A DNA stretch of 64,000 nt from Sipunculus nudus (lineage: Eukaryota > Annelida > Sipuncula > Golfingiida > Sipunculidae). Both the position numbers and the translations under genes were made by a program. Position 1 is the first letter of the stretch. Every line of letters starts with the position of its first letter. The notes below the pieces were generated by a model. The model ran no database searches. It was not told where the DNA came from and saw nothing but the letters and a program-made list of their open reading frames with translations. This document shows positions 9,861-20,505 of this stretch, in pieces. The stretch is from positions 5,966,019-6,030,018 of the forward strand of contig CM049306.1 of the NCBI GenBank assembly GCA_026874595.1. The letters run 5' to 3'.

Positions 9861-12757
9861 ATGCAAACACGGTTTTATGTATTTTTTCTTGTTTTATGTA
9901 AATTTCTTATATTTATAAGTTATCGCTCGTCAAATATCGTGTAAAGCAGAGATAGCAGTTTGAAAGTGAATCCTACGTGGATATATTTGAGAAGGACATT
10001 TAGCTGTGTAAAGCAGTAGGAGGAGGTTTGTGACGCGATGGCTGAAATGGATGCGCGAGGTCGTCGGCAGTTATTACTTTGTCCTGGTGTTTTATTTCAA
10101 CTCATTGTTAACTTGTGCAGTTAATCTGGATGTTTTGTTGTTTCTTGTGGTTGCAGACTGCCGCTGAAGCCGAGACAGTTGTGTGATACATGAGCACATG
10201 TTAAATGGTGTCGCGCGGAATCAGCATGTTCCGTTATTTCTCCAGCCGTGATAGTTTTTACACGATGAAACATGAACCCCTAACATTAATTATTAAAACA
10301 AGACAGGGTAGATGACAAAAACAAAACACGTGTCACTTGGGCTCACCTATCGCTAATCACTTGAGCATGCCCTTTTTTCTCAGGAGAAATTAGGCGCGAT
10401 GGGAAATTGGAAGACACATTTTGAATTTCTGTAGGACCATTTCCAATCTAATGACTTCTTTCGCTCCAGCTATGGTTGGCATAAGGTGCAGCTGATATCG
10501 GTATAGGTTATTACGGTTGATACAAGAAGAATGATATGAACTTCGGAGTTATTTTAGGGTATATTTTCCGCCTTCCGACTATTTAATGGCGTTTTTATTA
10601 TCAGTGAAGCAGCATAATGGCAGGATATCTCCCCTTGCTATCATGTTTTATCGCCCGATTCATCATCGTAATACCCCCGCGGCCAGTGCCCCGTCACAGT
10701 CCCGCAGTAAATATTGAACCTCGGTGTGTTGCCTTCATTGACGGCAGGCATGGTGCCATTCGGATACAAAACGACTAATAAAGTGGTGATAAACTTTTAC
10801 AACAGGGTAAAAGTTTGAGTGTTCCGACCTTCCTATTTTTAAATTCACCAAACGTTCTATGTCAATTGTATCTCGTCCTTTTGTAGACTTTTATATATGT
10901 TCCTCTTTAAAGTCCGATTAAGCTTTGTTGTAGAATACGAATTTCGTTATTTTTTACAGTCCCATGCAATCACCCTGCCCAGCTGACCTTTTTGTATTGG
11001 AATATCGTCCATTGTCAGTGGGTCAGTGCAAACTATCTGATCCAAAAACACGGCTCTCGCTATCATCATGAAAGTCTGTAGACGTATTTGTAGGCGTTGT
11101 GATATATATTCAATGATATGCATTTTTCAAATACTTGCTCAGTCTGTATATCAATGTTAATAATATCTTTATTCAAATATATTTAAAAGTTAATTGACTT
11201 AGGAGAATCATTTTTAAAATCTGGTACTCCGAGGAAGTTAAATTTCGTTGATCGCAACATTTGAGAATTTCATGTGTTTCTATGAATAACACGTAGCTTT
11301 TCACTGAATGTTTCAGGAATGTCTGCCAGTAACCAGTACCACATTTTACAGGCGTATTGATTTTGTGAAAGGGTCACAGATGTAAGCGGCAGGTATCGCG
11401 ATCTATGTTGACCTACTTACTTAAGGATAAGAATAAGAGTTCTGAACTTCAATTACTGCAACATCTGAATGTTTGATTTTTTCCCATGTATAATGTTGTA
11501 TGTAGAAACCTCAAGCGTGGATGACAAACAGAAAATTTGGAATGAAAATGGAAACTGAGGGTAGGATCACCTTTATTAGTGGTCGACATTAGTTGTAAAT
11601 TCATGTTCGATGACTGAAAGAAACACACGAAAGATGGTCGATTATAAAGAACATCTTTATGCCTTCTCTATTACCGGGGAATCCAGTTGATACCGTCATA
11701 CCTAAATTATTGATCAAGTAAATACAGTCTGACATGTACGTCTGTCTGAAAAGTCAAGTATGTCAAGGTTGCACAAGGCTCAGTGTTAATGCTGTTCACT
11801 AATTTGTTTTTCTCATTTTTCAATGCTCCAACTAGATTAGAATATTTTTCTCTGGTTAGTATGACTGTTTCACGTAAATATATAATCGTTCGTGCCCGAT
11901 TACGCGACAATGCAACTAATTTAATTGATTATGAAAAATAGACCAATCATTGTGTAATTGATTTACTGGCACACCAGTAATGTTTATCTTTTGTGAATGT
12001 TCTATTTAATCGTTAACACGTTCATGTTAAAACTGTTAGGTATTTATGAAAGTGTTTATGATACCTCATTAAATTTTCGTTTCCGTTGGGACTGTAGTAC
12101 GGGTTGAAAATGTGATCATCTGAAAATAAAAATAATGAAAATATACTTTCAATTATTCACTCAGTTTACACAATTTCGTCAATCGAAAAAAGTTTCCTCT
12201 GTTTAATAGAAGACATGCGCGGTTAAGGACGCATTGCGTGACGATGTGGAAATTAAGAAAAACATGGCATTAATGGACTTAACATTACTTTAACGACAAA
12301 TTTCAGGAACAAACCTAGTCCAGTTGTAAATATTAAATGGGTGACATGATTTTATTCAAACTAAATGTCACTGGGTTGAAGATCAACATACAATACCCGG
12401 TAGCTGCTCTTTTATATTTAATGTTCTAATTAAATACATGTTTTATTCAGCTGACTATTTCGTGGACTGTGCGTGATAACTGACTGTTTTATGGAAGTAA
12501 TTTCTTATTTAAAGGTGGGTTACCCGGAATTCAAAAGGCAAGGCAAAGAGTTAAACCAAATGAACATGGAAAATCTAAATTACCACCAGGGTAACAGATG
12601 AAAATGAATGTCAATTAAAAAAAAAATAAAAATAAATGGGCAGTTACACGCATACTTTATCAGGGTAAAATAACTTCTTTGGATATGTATACATAATCAT
12701 TTATGATCGGTTATGCAAAAATGAAATCGTTTTGATCGAATATGAAAGAAAACGAGC

Positions 12758-12758
<1 letters not shown>

Positions 12759-12793
<35 letters not shown>

Positions 12794-12794
12794 G

Positions 12795-12826
<32 letters not shown>

Positions 12827-12831
12827 ATATA
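12759..12831. repeat. TA-rich microsatellite
   Basis: (TA)n with interruptions (GTATATAGATATA and ATTTATA). The 150 bp of unique-looking sequence after it contains CCGGATGCCGATACCGGCAA, an imperfect inverted repeat. Confidence 0.9.
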
Positions 12832-12982
12832 AACCATCTAAGTAGATTCCAGGGCTTGCAGTAAAGTGCTCGATACAGCTAAGGTAGAGCAGATTTTTCT
12901 AAACTGGAGCCCGGATGCCGATACCGGCAACGGAGTGGAGTTACGAGTTATAATACGATGCTCCAGCATGCTTAACGTTTAG

Positions 12983-12985
<3 letters not shown>

Positions 12986-13063
<78 letters not shown>
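12986..13063. repeat. TA microsatellite 5' of the SINE-like copy 2
   Basis: About 78 bp of nearly pure (TA)n with a single G interruption, leading into SINE-like copy 2. Open frames reading Ile-Tyr repeats through it are artefacts. Confidence 0.95.
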
Positions 13064-13066
13064 GTA

Positions 13067-13214
13067 GTGATATAAAAGCGGACCGAACAGTCTCGTTAGT
13101 GAACCTTGCTTTTCTAGCGTAGCGGTTTGTACGCCGGACACGTGCGCCACCGACATAGGCTCGAATCCCGGATCGGCCAATTGTTTTCCCATGGGCAATT
13201 TGTCTTCGTAATAT
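13067..13214 (+). repeat. SINE-like element, copy 2, abutting a primer-binding site
   Basis: It is homologous to 8240-8384 along its whole length: both share ATAAAAGCGGACCGAAC at the start and CAATTTGTCTTCGTAA at the end. The A-box-like TAGCGTAGCGG is at 13115-13125 and the B-box-like GGCTCGAATC at 13158-13167. Instead of a TA tail it passes within 3-4 bp into the primer-binding site of the Gypsy element, where a 5' LTR end should be. It could be a SINE that replaced the LTR by recombination, or, less likely, part of an unrelated LTR. Confidence 0.6.
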
Positions 13215-13232
13215 TGGGGGCTCGTCCGGGAT
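13215..13232 (+). promoter_or_regulatory. Primer-binding site for tRNA-Pro
   Basis: The 18 bases TGGGGGCTCGTCCGGGAT are complementary to the 3' end of tRNA-Pro including CCA, and equal the primer site known from gammaretroviruses such as murine leukaemia virus. They mark where minus-strand DNA synthesis starts, normally a few bases after the 5' LTR. It is an exact match on the expected strand, 145 bp ahead of gag. Confidence 0.9.
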
Positions 13233-13272
13233 GCTTAATAGTTTTGAAAATTTATTAGGCCTTGACCTGGAC

Positions 13273-13335
13273 ACATTGTTTTATCATACATTGTTTACAA
13301 GATTACATATTGTTTACAATACATTGTTTACAGGA
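13273..13335 (+). repeat. Short direct repeats in the element leader
   Basis: CATTGTTT with a nearby TACA recurs about four times between the primer site and gag (for example ACATTGTTTACAAGATTAC and ACATTGTTTACAGGATT). It is small replication slippage in the untranslated leader. Confidence 0.7.
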
Positions 13336-13376
13336 TTTATCTCAGTGGTTTTTTGTTATTATTTTAACATCTTAAC

Positions 13377-14140
13377 ATGGCAGATTTCAAACCTGAGATA
13401 TTTGTTGACGATCCCGACCCTGATCAACTTGAACAGTTGACAAAGGAACAGTTGTTGCGTTTGGGACAACACTTAGGGCTAAGTGTGAGGAAACCTTTGA
13501 GAAAGCCTTATATCATTGCTGAAATCATGCAGGATCTAGTTAGCAAAGGTTTAATTGAAGAGAGTGAAGTTGAACATAAAAAAATGACAGCCTTGCTACG
13601 CAATTAGAATTTAAAAAAAGTTGTAAATGCAACATGAGCTAGCATTAAAAGGGAGGGAAGAACGATTAGAAAGAGAAGGACTAGAAAAAGAAAAAGAAAT
13701 TAAGTTAAAACCACTGGAGTTAGAGAGACTTAAACTAGAACATAGTCTAAGTGCTGCCCCAACTCACAGTTTTGATGTTACTAAACACATTAGACTTGTC
13801 CCACCTTTTCAAGGAAAAGAGTTTGAAAAATATTTCTTACACTTTAAGAAAGTAGCTGAAAATTTAGAATGGCCTAAGGACTATGCTGTTACAAAGTGTA
13901 TTGACTGGCAGGGCCAGATAAATTTATATAGAGCTTCCAGTAGAAGCTGCTGCTGACTACGACCTGGTAAAACGGTTAATCCTTAAAGGTTATGAGTTAG
14001 TTCCGGAGGCTTACCGCCAGAAATTCAGAAATTGGGAAAAGGGCAAAGAACAGACCTTCGTCGAATTTGCTAGGACAAAAGAGCAGTTGTTTGATCCTTT
14101 ACCAGCAAATCAAATTAGTCATTCACAAACAAGAATGTAA
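13377..14140 (+). pseudogene. gag: gag capsid region, frameshifted
   Basis: Gag forms the particle that packages the element RNA. It starts at ATG 13377 (MADFKPEIFVDDPDPDQ) and runs 76 codons to a stop; the next frame (13627-13956) has a charged coiled-coil-like stretch (EERLEREGLEKEKEIKLKPL) followed by FDVTKHIRLVPPFQGKEFE and YFLHFKKVAENLEWP. A third frame continues with LILKGYELVPEAYRQKFRNW and GKEQTFVEFARTKEQLFD. This order (N-terminal domain, coiled coil, SCAN-like capsid fold) is that of large Gypsy gag proteins. At least two frame changes and several stops break it. Confidence 0.85.
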
Positions 14141-14238
14141 ATCAGTAGGGTCTAAAGAAGTTTAAAGCGCAGTCACCCAGTACTAGAAGTCCTGATAGTT
14201 CAACAAAGTCCAATGCTACATCTCAGTCCACGTCCACT

Positions 14239-14496
14239 GTGACTAAGTCCAATAAAGACCAGTCATTTGCGAAGAAAATCTTTAATTACTGCAAGAAGGA
14301 GGTTCATCGAATATCTGACTGCTGGAAACTTGCGAATAAACCAAATAGCAAACCTTCTGGTTTTGTTTCAAAATCGATGCATAACATAGTACAAGAGCCA
14401 GGCCCTTTTCATGTTAATAAGGGGTTCAACTCCTTTATTGACTCTAATAAAAAGTTTGATGCAACGGAGGCCCAAGTGCCGTCTGAATCTAAATAG
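14239..14496 (+). pseudogene. gag: gag nucleocapsid zinc knuckle, damaged
   Basis: An 85-codon frame with FNYCKKEVHRISDCWK. The spacing is that of a CCHC zinc knuckle (C-x2-C-x4-H-x4-C), but the first Cys position holds Phe, so zinc binding would be impaired. It lies between capsid and protease, as expected for nucleocapsid. The rest is Lys/Asn/Ser rich and ends at a stop. Confidence 0.75.
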
Positions 14497-14626
14497 CAAT
14501 CCGTAGCTTGCGGGGTCAAAACCTCAGTCGATTCCTGCGAGGAATTTAATAAGGCTAGGTCCGTTCAACACTCCTGTAAGGAGTATTCTTTAAATAAGGC
14601 TAAGTGCACATGCACTTGTTTATGTT

Positions 14627-15040
14627 GTGTTTTCAGACAAGCACACTTCAGTTCCGCTTCACAGTATCCATTTAAAGTCAAATTTGACTTTTGGTAATAT
14701 TACTGTGGGCATAAGAACTACTTTACCCTTTAAGGGAATTCAGTTTCTACTAGGCAATGATGTTGCAGGTGACAAAGTACAGCCTGTACCAATAGTGACA
14801 GAAAAGCCGTCACTTGATCAGGACACTGATCCTGAAAGTCAGGAAATTCCTGGTTTGTATCCTTCATGTGCTGTAACTAGATCTATGGCCAAGAAAATAA
14901 CACATGAGGATTATGGTCCAGATAACAACACTCTGGGAGTCACTAGTGACTCGTCTAACGACTCGCCCGTACAGGATGCAGCATTTTCATGTTTGTTTCC
15001 AAGGGCAGTTTCTAAAGATGAACTGTCACAAAACCCAGTT
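14627..15040 (+). pseudogene. Aspartic protease C-terminal part
   Basis: The frame opening at 14627 reads VPLHSIHLKSNLTFGNITVG and then LPFKGIQFLLGNDVAGDKV. The LLGND box is the conserved C-terminal part of Gypsy proteases. The N-terminal part with the active-site Asp (DTG or DSG) is not seen in this frame; it should lie before 14627, where the frame is broken. The following linker EIPGLYPSCAVTRSMAKK joins protease to integrase, as in related polyproteins. Confidence 0.75.
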
Positions 15041-15957
15041 TGTTTCTATGTAAAAAATGGAGTGCTTATGCGTAAATGGCGACCACCTGATGAATGCGCT
15101 GATGATGAGTGGGCCATCAAACATCAAATAGCTATGCTCAAAAGCTATCGCAATAAAATTCTCAGCATGTCACATGAGTCTCCTTTATCTGGTCATTATC
15201 TAATTATTTATTTATTTATTATTATTTATATAAATTAATGCTAAATTGTTGTCAAAGCTTTGACCAAGTTATTTACAACTTTTGGACTACCAAAATCCGT
15301 CCAGTCTGACCAAGGGTCTAATTTTATGTCTGGCTTATTCCAGCAAGTTATGCTTGAGCTAGGTATAAAACAGTACATCTCTTCGCCATACCATCCTGAA
15401 AGTCAGGGCGCCCTCGGGCGGTTTCACCAGACATTAAAAAACAAGATTAGGACCTATTGCTATGACACACAGAAAGACTTGGATGAAGGAACCCACCTAT
15501 TGCTGTTTGCTGTCAGAGAATCCTTTCAAGAGTCCTTGGGTTTTAGTCCCTTTGAATTAGTTTTCGGACATGGACCGCGAACTGAACTTCCATTGAAACT
15601 GCTTTAAGAAAAACTCTTGTGTGAAAATCCTGATTCTCTTAGTTTATTGCAGTATGTCTCAGACTTTCGCACTAAACTACACAATGCTTGTGAGATTACA
15701 AAGTTTGATCTATAATCTGAACAAAGAAGATGAAAACAAAGTATGACAAGCACCCTGTAAGTAGGACGTTTGAGCCTGGTGAAAAGGTCCTTGCCTTACT
15801 TCCCATCCCTGGCAGACCTCTGCAAGCTAGGTATTTTTGTTCCTACATTGTTGACAAGAAAGTCAGTGATTTAAATTACATACTGTTGACATCAGATAGG
15901 CGTAAGAAGAAACAACTGTGCCATGTTACACATGTTGAAACCATATTATGACAGAAG
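15041..15957 (+). pseudogene. Integrase, deleted and catalytically dead
   Basis: Integrase inserts the DNA copy. The zinc-finger (HHCC) start is readable as YRNKILSMSHESPLSGH before 15199, then an AT-rich stretch replaces the rest of the finger and the first catalytic Asp. The core resumes at about 15250 (LTKLFTTFGLPKSVQSDQGS, with the second Asp) and reaches HPESQGALGRFHQTLKNK, where the family has Glu in GALERFH: the third catalytic residue is Gly here. FSPFELVFGHGPRTELPLK ends the core at 15607. The C-terminal part (15730-15951) reads YDKHPVSRTFEPGEKVLALL and LPIPGRPLQARYF, the GPY/F-like domain. It lies before reverse transcriptase, which is unusual for Gypsy. Confidence 0.9.
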
Positions 15958-16189
15958 TAGCGCATCAGATGTTGTACATAATGTTACTGCTGTTGATTAT
16001 GTAAAAACTGACTCTGACCCAGTTAAAGTAGATACTGATTGCAAGTGTGATGTAGACATTCAGTGAGGAACACTACCACTAAAAAACTCAGACGTGCTTT
16101 ACAACCTTAATGCAAAAATGTCAGACTTTACCGCACAACAACAACAAGACCTCAAGAACCTGCGGAATTATGAACATTTGTTTAGTGAC

Positions 16190-16970
16190 ATTCGCATGTT
16201 GGCGAGGCAAGCGCAGTCAAGCAACATCCTAATAGACTGAATCCAGAAAAGCAAAAGTATCTACAGGATGAGATTCAATATTTGCTGGACAATGATTTTA
16301 TTGAATCTAGTAACAGTAACTGGAGTTCACCATGTATTCTTGTGCCAAAACTCGATAAAAGTTACCGTATGTGCACAGATTATCGAAAACTGTACTCTGT
16401 CACCAAGACTGACAGGTTCCCGATTCCGAGGATCGATGATTGTATTGATAGAGTCGGAAGCTCCAGATATGTTTCCAAGTTTGACTTGCTAAAAGGATTC
16501 TGGCAAGTTCCGCTGACAGAACGAGCGAAAGAAGTGTCAGTATCTGTGACGCCTCAAGGACTGTACCAGTATAAAGTTATGCCGTTTGGCATGAAGAACT
16601 CGCCAGGTACGTTCCAGCGACTCATGCATATGGTTGTCAAGGACGTTCAGGGCTGCGACGCATATATTGATGACATCATCGTGTACAGCGACACCTGGGA
16701 GAAACATCTGCAAATTCTTCGCGACCTCTTCGAAAGACTCAGTGAAGCACGCCTGACCGTTAACCTAGTTAAATCTGAGTCTTGTCATGCACAAGTAACA
16801 TTTTTGGGTCATATTGTAGGGCAGGGTCAATTAAACCTGTTGATGCTAAAATAAGTGCTATTTCTGCATTTCCTAGCCCAGAAAACAAAAAGGGAAATAA
16901 TGCGTTTTCTTTGTATGGTTGGACACTACATGAAGTTTTGTCCAAATTTTTCTGCTGTGGCTAAACCTTT
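16190..16970 (+). pseudogene. Reverse transcriptase, Ty3/Gypsy type
   Basis: The linker frame reads RLNPEKQKYLQDEIQYLLDN and enters a 190-codon open stretch (16282-16854). Motifs: SSPCILVPKLDKSYRMCTDY, FPIPRIDDCIDRVGSSRY, FDLLKGFWQVPL (first catalytic Asp), VMPFGMKNSPGTFQRLMH, YIDDIIVYS (catalytic YIDD intact) and FLGHIVGQGQ. At about 16826 the frame shifts to IKPVDAKISAISAFPSPENK, and it shifts again near 16900 (KFCPNFSAVAKPLTNLLKKK). This is the best-kept domain of the element and firmly Ty3/Gypsy. It follows the integrase C-terminus directly, so the domain order is not explained by separate fragments. Confidence 0.92.
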
Positions 16971-17479
16971 GACTAATTTGTTAAAGAAGAAACAAAACTT
17001 TGTATGGAATGTTTAGTGTGAAAATGCATTTCAGAATTTGAAAGCAATTCTGCAAAGTTCACCAGATTAGGTAGCCATACTTTTCTGTACCTTTTAAGTT
17101 AGCTGCAGATGCTAGTGATACTGCTGCTGGTGATGTGTTGTTACAAGAAGGCAATGATGGCATAGCTAGATCATCCAATTTGTTATTTCTCAAGAAAGTT
17201 TAATGCAAACCAGAAAACTTCTCCAATATTGAAAAAGAATGCTTGGCTTTAATTTTGGCATTGCAACATTTTAAAGTTCATGTTACTTCATCAGTCAAGC
17301 CGGTCATGGTCTTCAGTGGTCACAATCCCCTCACGTTCATGAACAAGTCGAAGTATAAAAATCAAAGATTGTTGAGATGGAGTTTTTTCTTACCAGAGTA
17401 TAACCTTGAAATCAAACACATTAAAGGAGAGACAATGTACTTGCTGATTGCTTATCGAGATGTTTATGAAATGTTGTAA
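16971..17479 (+). pseudogene. RNase H domain, damaged
   Basis: RNase H removes the RNA strand during reverse transcription. LAADASDTAAGDVLLQEGND (about 17100) carries the first Asp, NIEKECLALILALQHF (about 17230) the Glu, but the TDHNPL box reads SGHNPLTFMNKSKYKNQRLL, so the third acidic residue is Gly. The end is frameshifted: in the +1 frame VLADCLSR, the usual C-terminus, is visible at about 17437-17460. Stops occur near 17017 and 17070. No env or further gene follows. Confidence 0.85.
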
Positions 17480-17550
17480 ACGAGATGTTTATGTAATGTT
17501 GTAAATAAAATGGTTTTTAAATGTTGTAATAATTTAGTGATTGTGATCGC

Positions 17551-17581
17551 AAAAAGAAAGTTTTAAGAAAACTTTCTTTTT
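17551..17581 (+). other. Perfect 14-bp hairpin ahead of the polypurine tract
   Basis: AAAAAGAAAGTTTT, loop AAG, then AAAACTTTCTTTTT. It lies in the short 3' untranslated region between RNase H and the polypurine tract. Function unknown. Confidence 0.85.
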
Positions 17582-17585
17582 TCTC

Positions 17586-17598
17586 AGAGGAGGGGGAG
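17586..17598 (+). promoter_or_regulatory. Polypurine tract
   Basis: AGAGGAGGGGGAG ends exactly at the first base of the 3' LTR (TGTTAC), the normal place for priming plus-strand DNA. Confidence 0.9.
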
Positions 17599-17849
17599 TG
17601 TTACAGGTGCCTTTTTATTGTATGCGCGGGTCTTACAGATGTCTTTTTTGTTGTGTGACACGGGCGTGGCTCGAGTCGTGGCGGCCTTGCCTGGCCGGGT
17701 GTTGCACTCTCAGTTTAATCCGTACTGGTTGAACTCTCGCACAGTGTAACAGCTCCCTGCCGTGCCTGCCTCGAATGTTCGCGTCTGTACACGTGTAGGG
17801 TGCTTAGATTGTACGAGAAATGGAAAATTCTCGGCTTGTGGTGAAAGGT

Positions 17850-17858
17850 TATAAAAAG
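17850..17858 (+). promoter_or_regulatory. LTR TATA box
   Basis: TATAAAAAG, with an expected transcription start about 25-30 bp later, near the (GA)n run. The same box is kept as TATAAATA (43348-43341) in the minus-strand LTR. Confidence 0.7.
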
Positions 17859-18251
17859 AGGCTGTGTTTTAGAGCCAAGAGAGAGAGAGAGAGGTGAAAG
17901 AATATTCCAGCGGACACAGAGGCGTGTATGTCAGTTTGTGGGACCTATTCCGATAAGTGCGTCAATTATAGATTTTCTTCTGGATTTGTGACGAATCTGA
18001 TTTGGTCTTCAGTTTACTTTCGGGATTGTTACAAGAGCCTTACACTGGACTGTTATTCTCCGAGAGAATCTGTGTGAACTGTTCGTCCGGCTTATACATT
18101 TTAAAGGACTTATCGCTGTGACAGTTGTGGTATCCAGGTACTGTGCACTTTGTTTATTTTACTTTGTGATTGTATTGATTTGCTGTTATACTGCTGTTAT
18201 TTTGTGTAATTGTATTGATTTATTGTATTGTAATGTTAGGGTTGTTTTAAG

Positions 18252-18257
18252 AATAAA
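18252..18257 (+). terminator. LTR poly(A) signal
   Basis: AATAAA, about 400 bp after the TATA box. It is kept at 122-127 in the first LTR but changed to AAAAAA in the minus-strand LTR near 42926. Confidence 0.7.
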
Positions 18258-18401
18258 TATGGTTATTTGTTAACAAAACACCATTGACTTCTTTGTTCAT
18301 TCCACTAGACATTTCACGCTGCCTAGTGTTACAGAATCTGAATTTTTGTTCTCCATTACAAAATTTATGTTTATACGTGATCTGTTGATATTAGGTTCCA
18401 T

Positions 18402-18581
<180 letters not shown>

Positions 18582-18703
18582 TACAGCTCCTGTCAGTCGA
18601 GCACTTTATCGTTGTGTAGTTCAACACACACCTGACTATATGTATATATATATATCTAGCGTAGGTAAAGATAAAGAGTGGCGCCGTTTAGATAGACTAA
18701 CTG

Positions 18704-18793
18704 GTTTATTAACACACGAGCTTTCGAAGCACACAGGCTTCTTCGTCAGGTGAAAGTAGCCTGTATGCTTCGAAAGCTCGTGTGTTAATAAAC
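18704..18793. repeat. 36-bp inverted repeat with 18-bp loop
   Basis: Left arm 18704-18739 (GTTTATTAACACACGAGC... ending ACACAGGCT), right arm 18758-18793 (AGCCTGTATGCTTCGAAAGC... ending TTAATAAAC); one mismatch. Each arm also holds a small GAAGC/GCTTC stem. It is about 120 bp from the previous inverted repeat. Confidence 0.9.
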
Positions 18794-19895
18794 TATATTA
18801 AAAATATATAATATGACAGATATATACATATAAACCTGATATATACGTATAAAATATATATATATAATGACAAACTGCACAGATTCACTCCTCTTACCAG
18901 AATATTTTTTTACTCTGAAAGACTGGGAATGCATAAATAAATACATCCTCATGTACATGCAGAGAACTCCAGAGTTCCTCTCTGGAAGCACTCATCTCAG
19001 TTGTCACTGAAGTCAAACGAATTTAGACCATCCCGCGGGTTATTTGACCATCTCCGTGATAATGATAGGTGAGAATTTAATACATATTAATGAGTACTGG
19101 TGTTCCCGCGTCAAATGAAATGTCCAATTAGTGCGGATGATATCAGGTTAACGTTGTCAGCTGGGATGCCTATGCGAGACATCCAAGGTGATATGAATAT
19201 ATAATTACAATCCGTGTCGTAATCGAGGAGATCTGGCAAACGCTATTCCCACTGGGATGTCCCATTATCACGTTCCTAGGATATTTTTCAGGACTGTGCA
19301 GTTTTTATACCACCTGTGAACTTTGTAATATTTGTAATAGAATGATAGAAAACCTAATTAGATACAAATCCTTATAATCGTTTTTGCTTCTCTCTCTCTG
19401 ACTGTTCAGTTGTCTTCCTGTCTGTCTGTCTGTCTCTCTCTCGCTCTGTGTGTGTATGTGTTCTTTACCACAAGTAAACTACATCTCGCAGTTGTTGCAG
19501 TTATCAATTAAGTTTAAGTAAATAAGATTATCTGCAGTTAGTGATATCGATGATATTGTGAAGTTTACAATAAAATTATAGCTCACGTCAGCACTGATTT
19601 TACTAAACCTGAGACCTTGAGATCAGTAAATATATTACTGTAATCCACATATTTTCAAAGATTGTGAACTGAATATCCACAATACGGACGATCTTACAAA
19701 CACCAGGGATCAGATGGAGAAAATGTTATGTTTAGACGTCCGTATTCTGTGTATGATTTACCTGTCTCTGAATCAATGAACAGCCAGAAGAACAAGACAA
19801 CATTGATCACTTCGGGGACGCGCGCTGACATTTAGACAGGTTATATTACTCTTTACTAAGACTAGCCAGTTCCATGTCGACGACGCGACGTCTCA
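18794..19895. other. Non-coding stretch
   Basis: AT-rich with short TA runs near 18800-18870, a CTCT/GTCT run near 19390-19440, and a GTGTGTGT run. No gene is recognised. Confidence 0.5.
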
Positions 19896-20080
19896 TGTAG
19901 TTGGGACAAGGGACCGTGCCGCCGTGCATTCCATAGCTCACCCTACAAATTATGTAACTGTAGCTGGGACAAGGTGGCGTGCCGCGTGCATTCCATAGCT
20001 CACTCTAGCTATTAAGTAACTGTAGCTGGGATAATGTGGCATGCCGCCGTGTATTCCATAGTTCACTCTGACCATTGATG
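19896..20080. repeat. 62-63-bp tandem repeat, 3 copies
   Basis: Copies start at 19896, 19959 and 20021. Each reads like TGTAGCTGGGACAAGG, then GTGCCGCCGTGCATTCCATA, then GCTCACTCT. Two more copies lie at 20506-20637, so the array is split by about 425 bp. Confidence 0.85.
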
Positions 20081-20505
20081 GGCCCAATCCCCTATCTGAC
20101 CTTTATCAACTAAAGGTAATACCTTGGAGCTTTAATAAAAAAATAAGTCAGAATACTTGGATGTCAACGCACACAGGCTGCTTGTTTTGTTTAAATCAAC
20201 GTGTTTATAATATGAGGGAGCCCGCCAAAATAATCAAACAAATTCAGCAAGTCAGATTAGCCAGAACTTTGCAAATGGCGTTTTGCAACAAGTGACCTTT
20301 CTACTGTCGCATATATGCAACCTACCACCTTAGGTTACATGTTTTTCTCGCTGTGTTTACAAACAGATAAACATGTTCATACAGCCTTCACGAGGGCGTT
20401 ATAAGAACTTTTCTCAACCACAATTACCCTTAGACCATTAATATATACACAGATTTCACATTAATTCTCTTACACAAGATAGATGAATGGACACCTTTAA
20501 GTAAC
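20081..20505. other. Sequence interrupting the 63-bp array
   Basis: About 425 bp between the two parts of the array, AT-rich, with no repeat similarity I recognise. It could be an insertion, or the array could have formed twice. Confidence 0.4.

Larger units (their letters stand above)
8415..12758. other. Long non-coding stretch
   Basis: Apart from the short duplication at 8819-8899 and the dispersed-repeat relic at 9690-9860, nothing was recognised on either strand. Open frames are short (at most 86 codons) with no family resemblance. It may be intergenic or intronic. Confidence 0.5.

Noticed and set aside
12972-13274. Open frames of Ile-Tyr repeats
   Set aside because: They are translations of the TA microsatellite.
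17480-17598. env gene
   Set aside because: Only about 105 bp lie between the end of RNase H and the polypurine tract.
18704-18793. Hammerhead ribozyme core (CTGACGA ... GAAA on the minus strand)
   Set aside because: The stem between the two boxes needs an extra unpaired A right after CTGACGA and has no G-C closing pair there; stems I and III could not be found.
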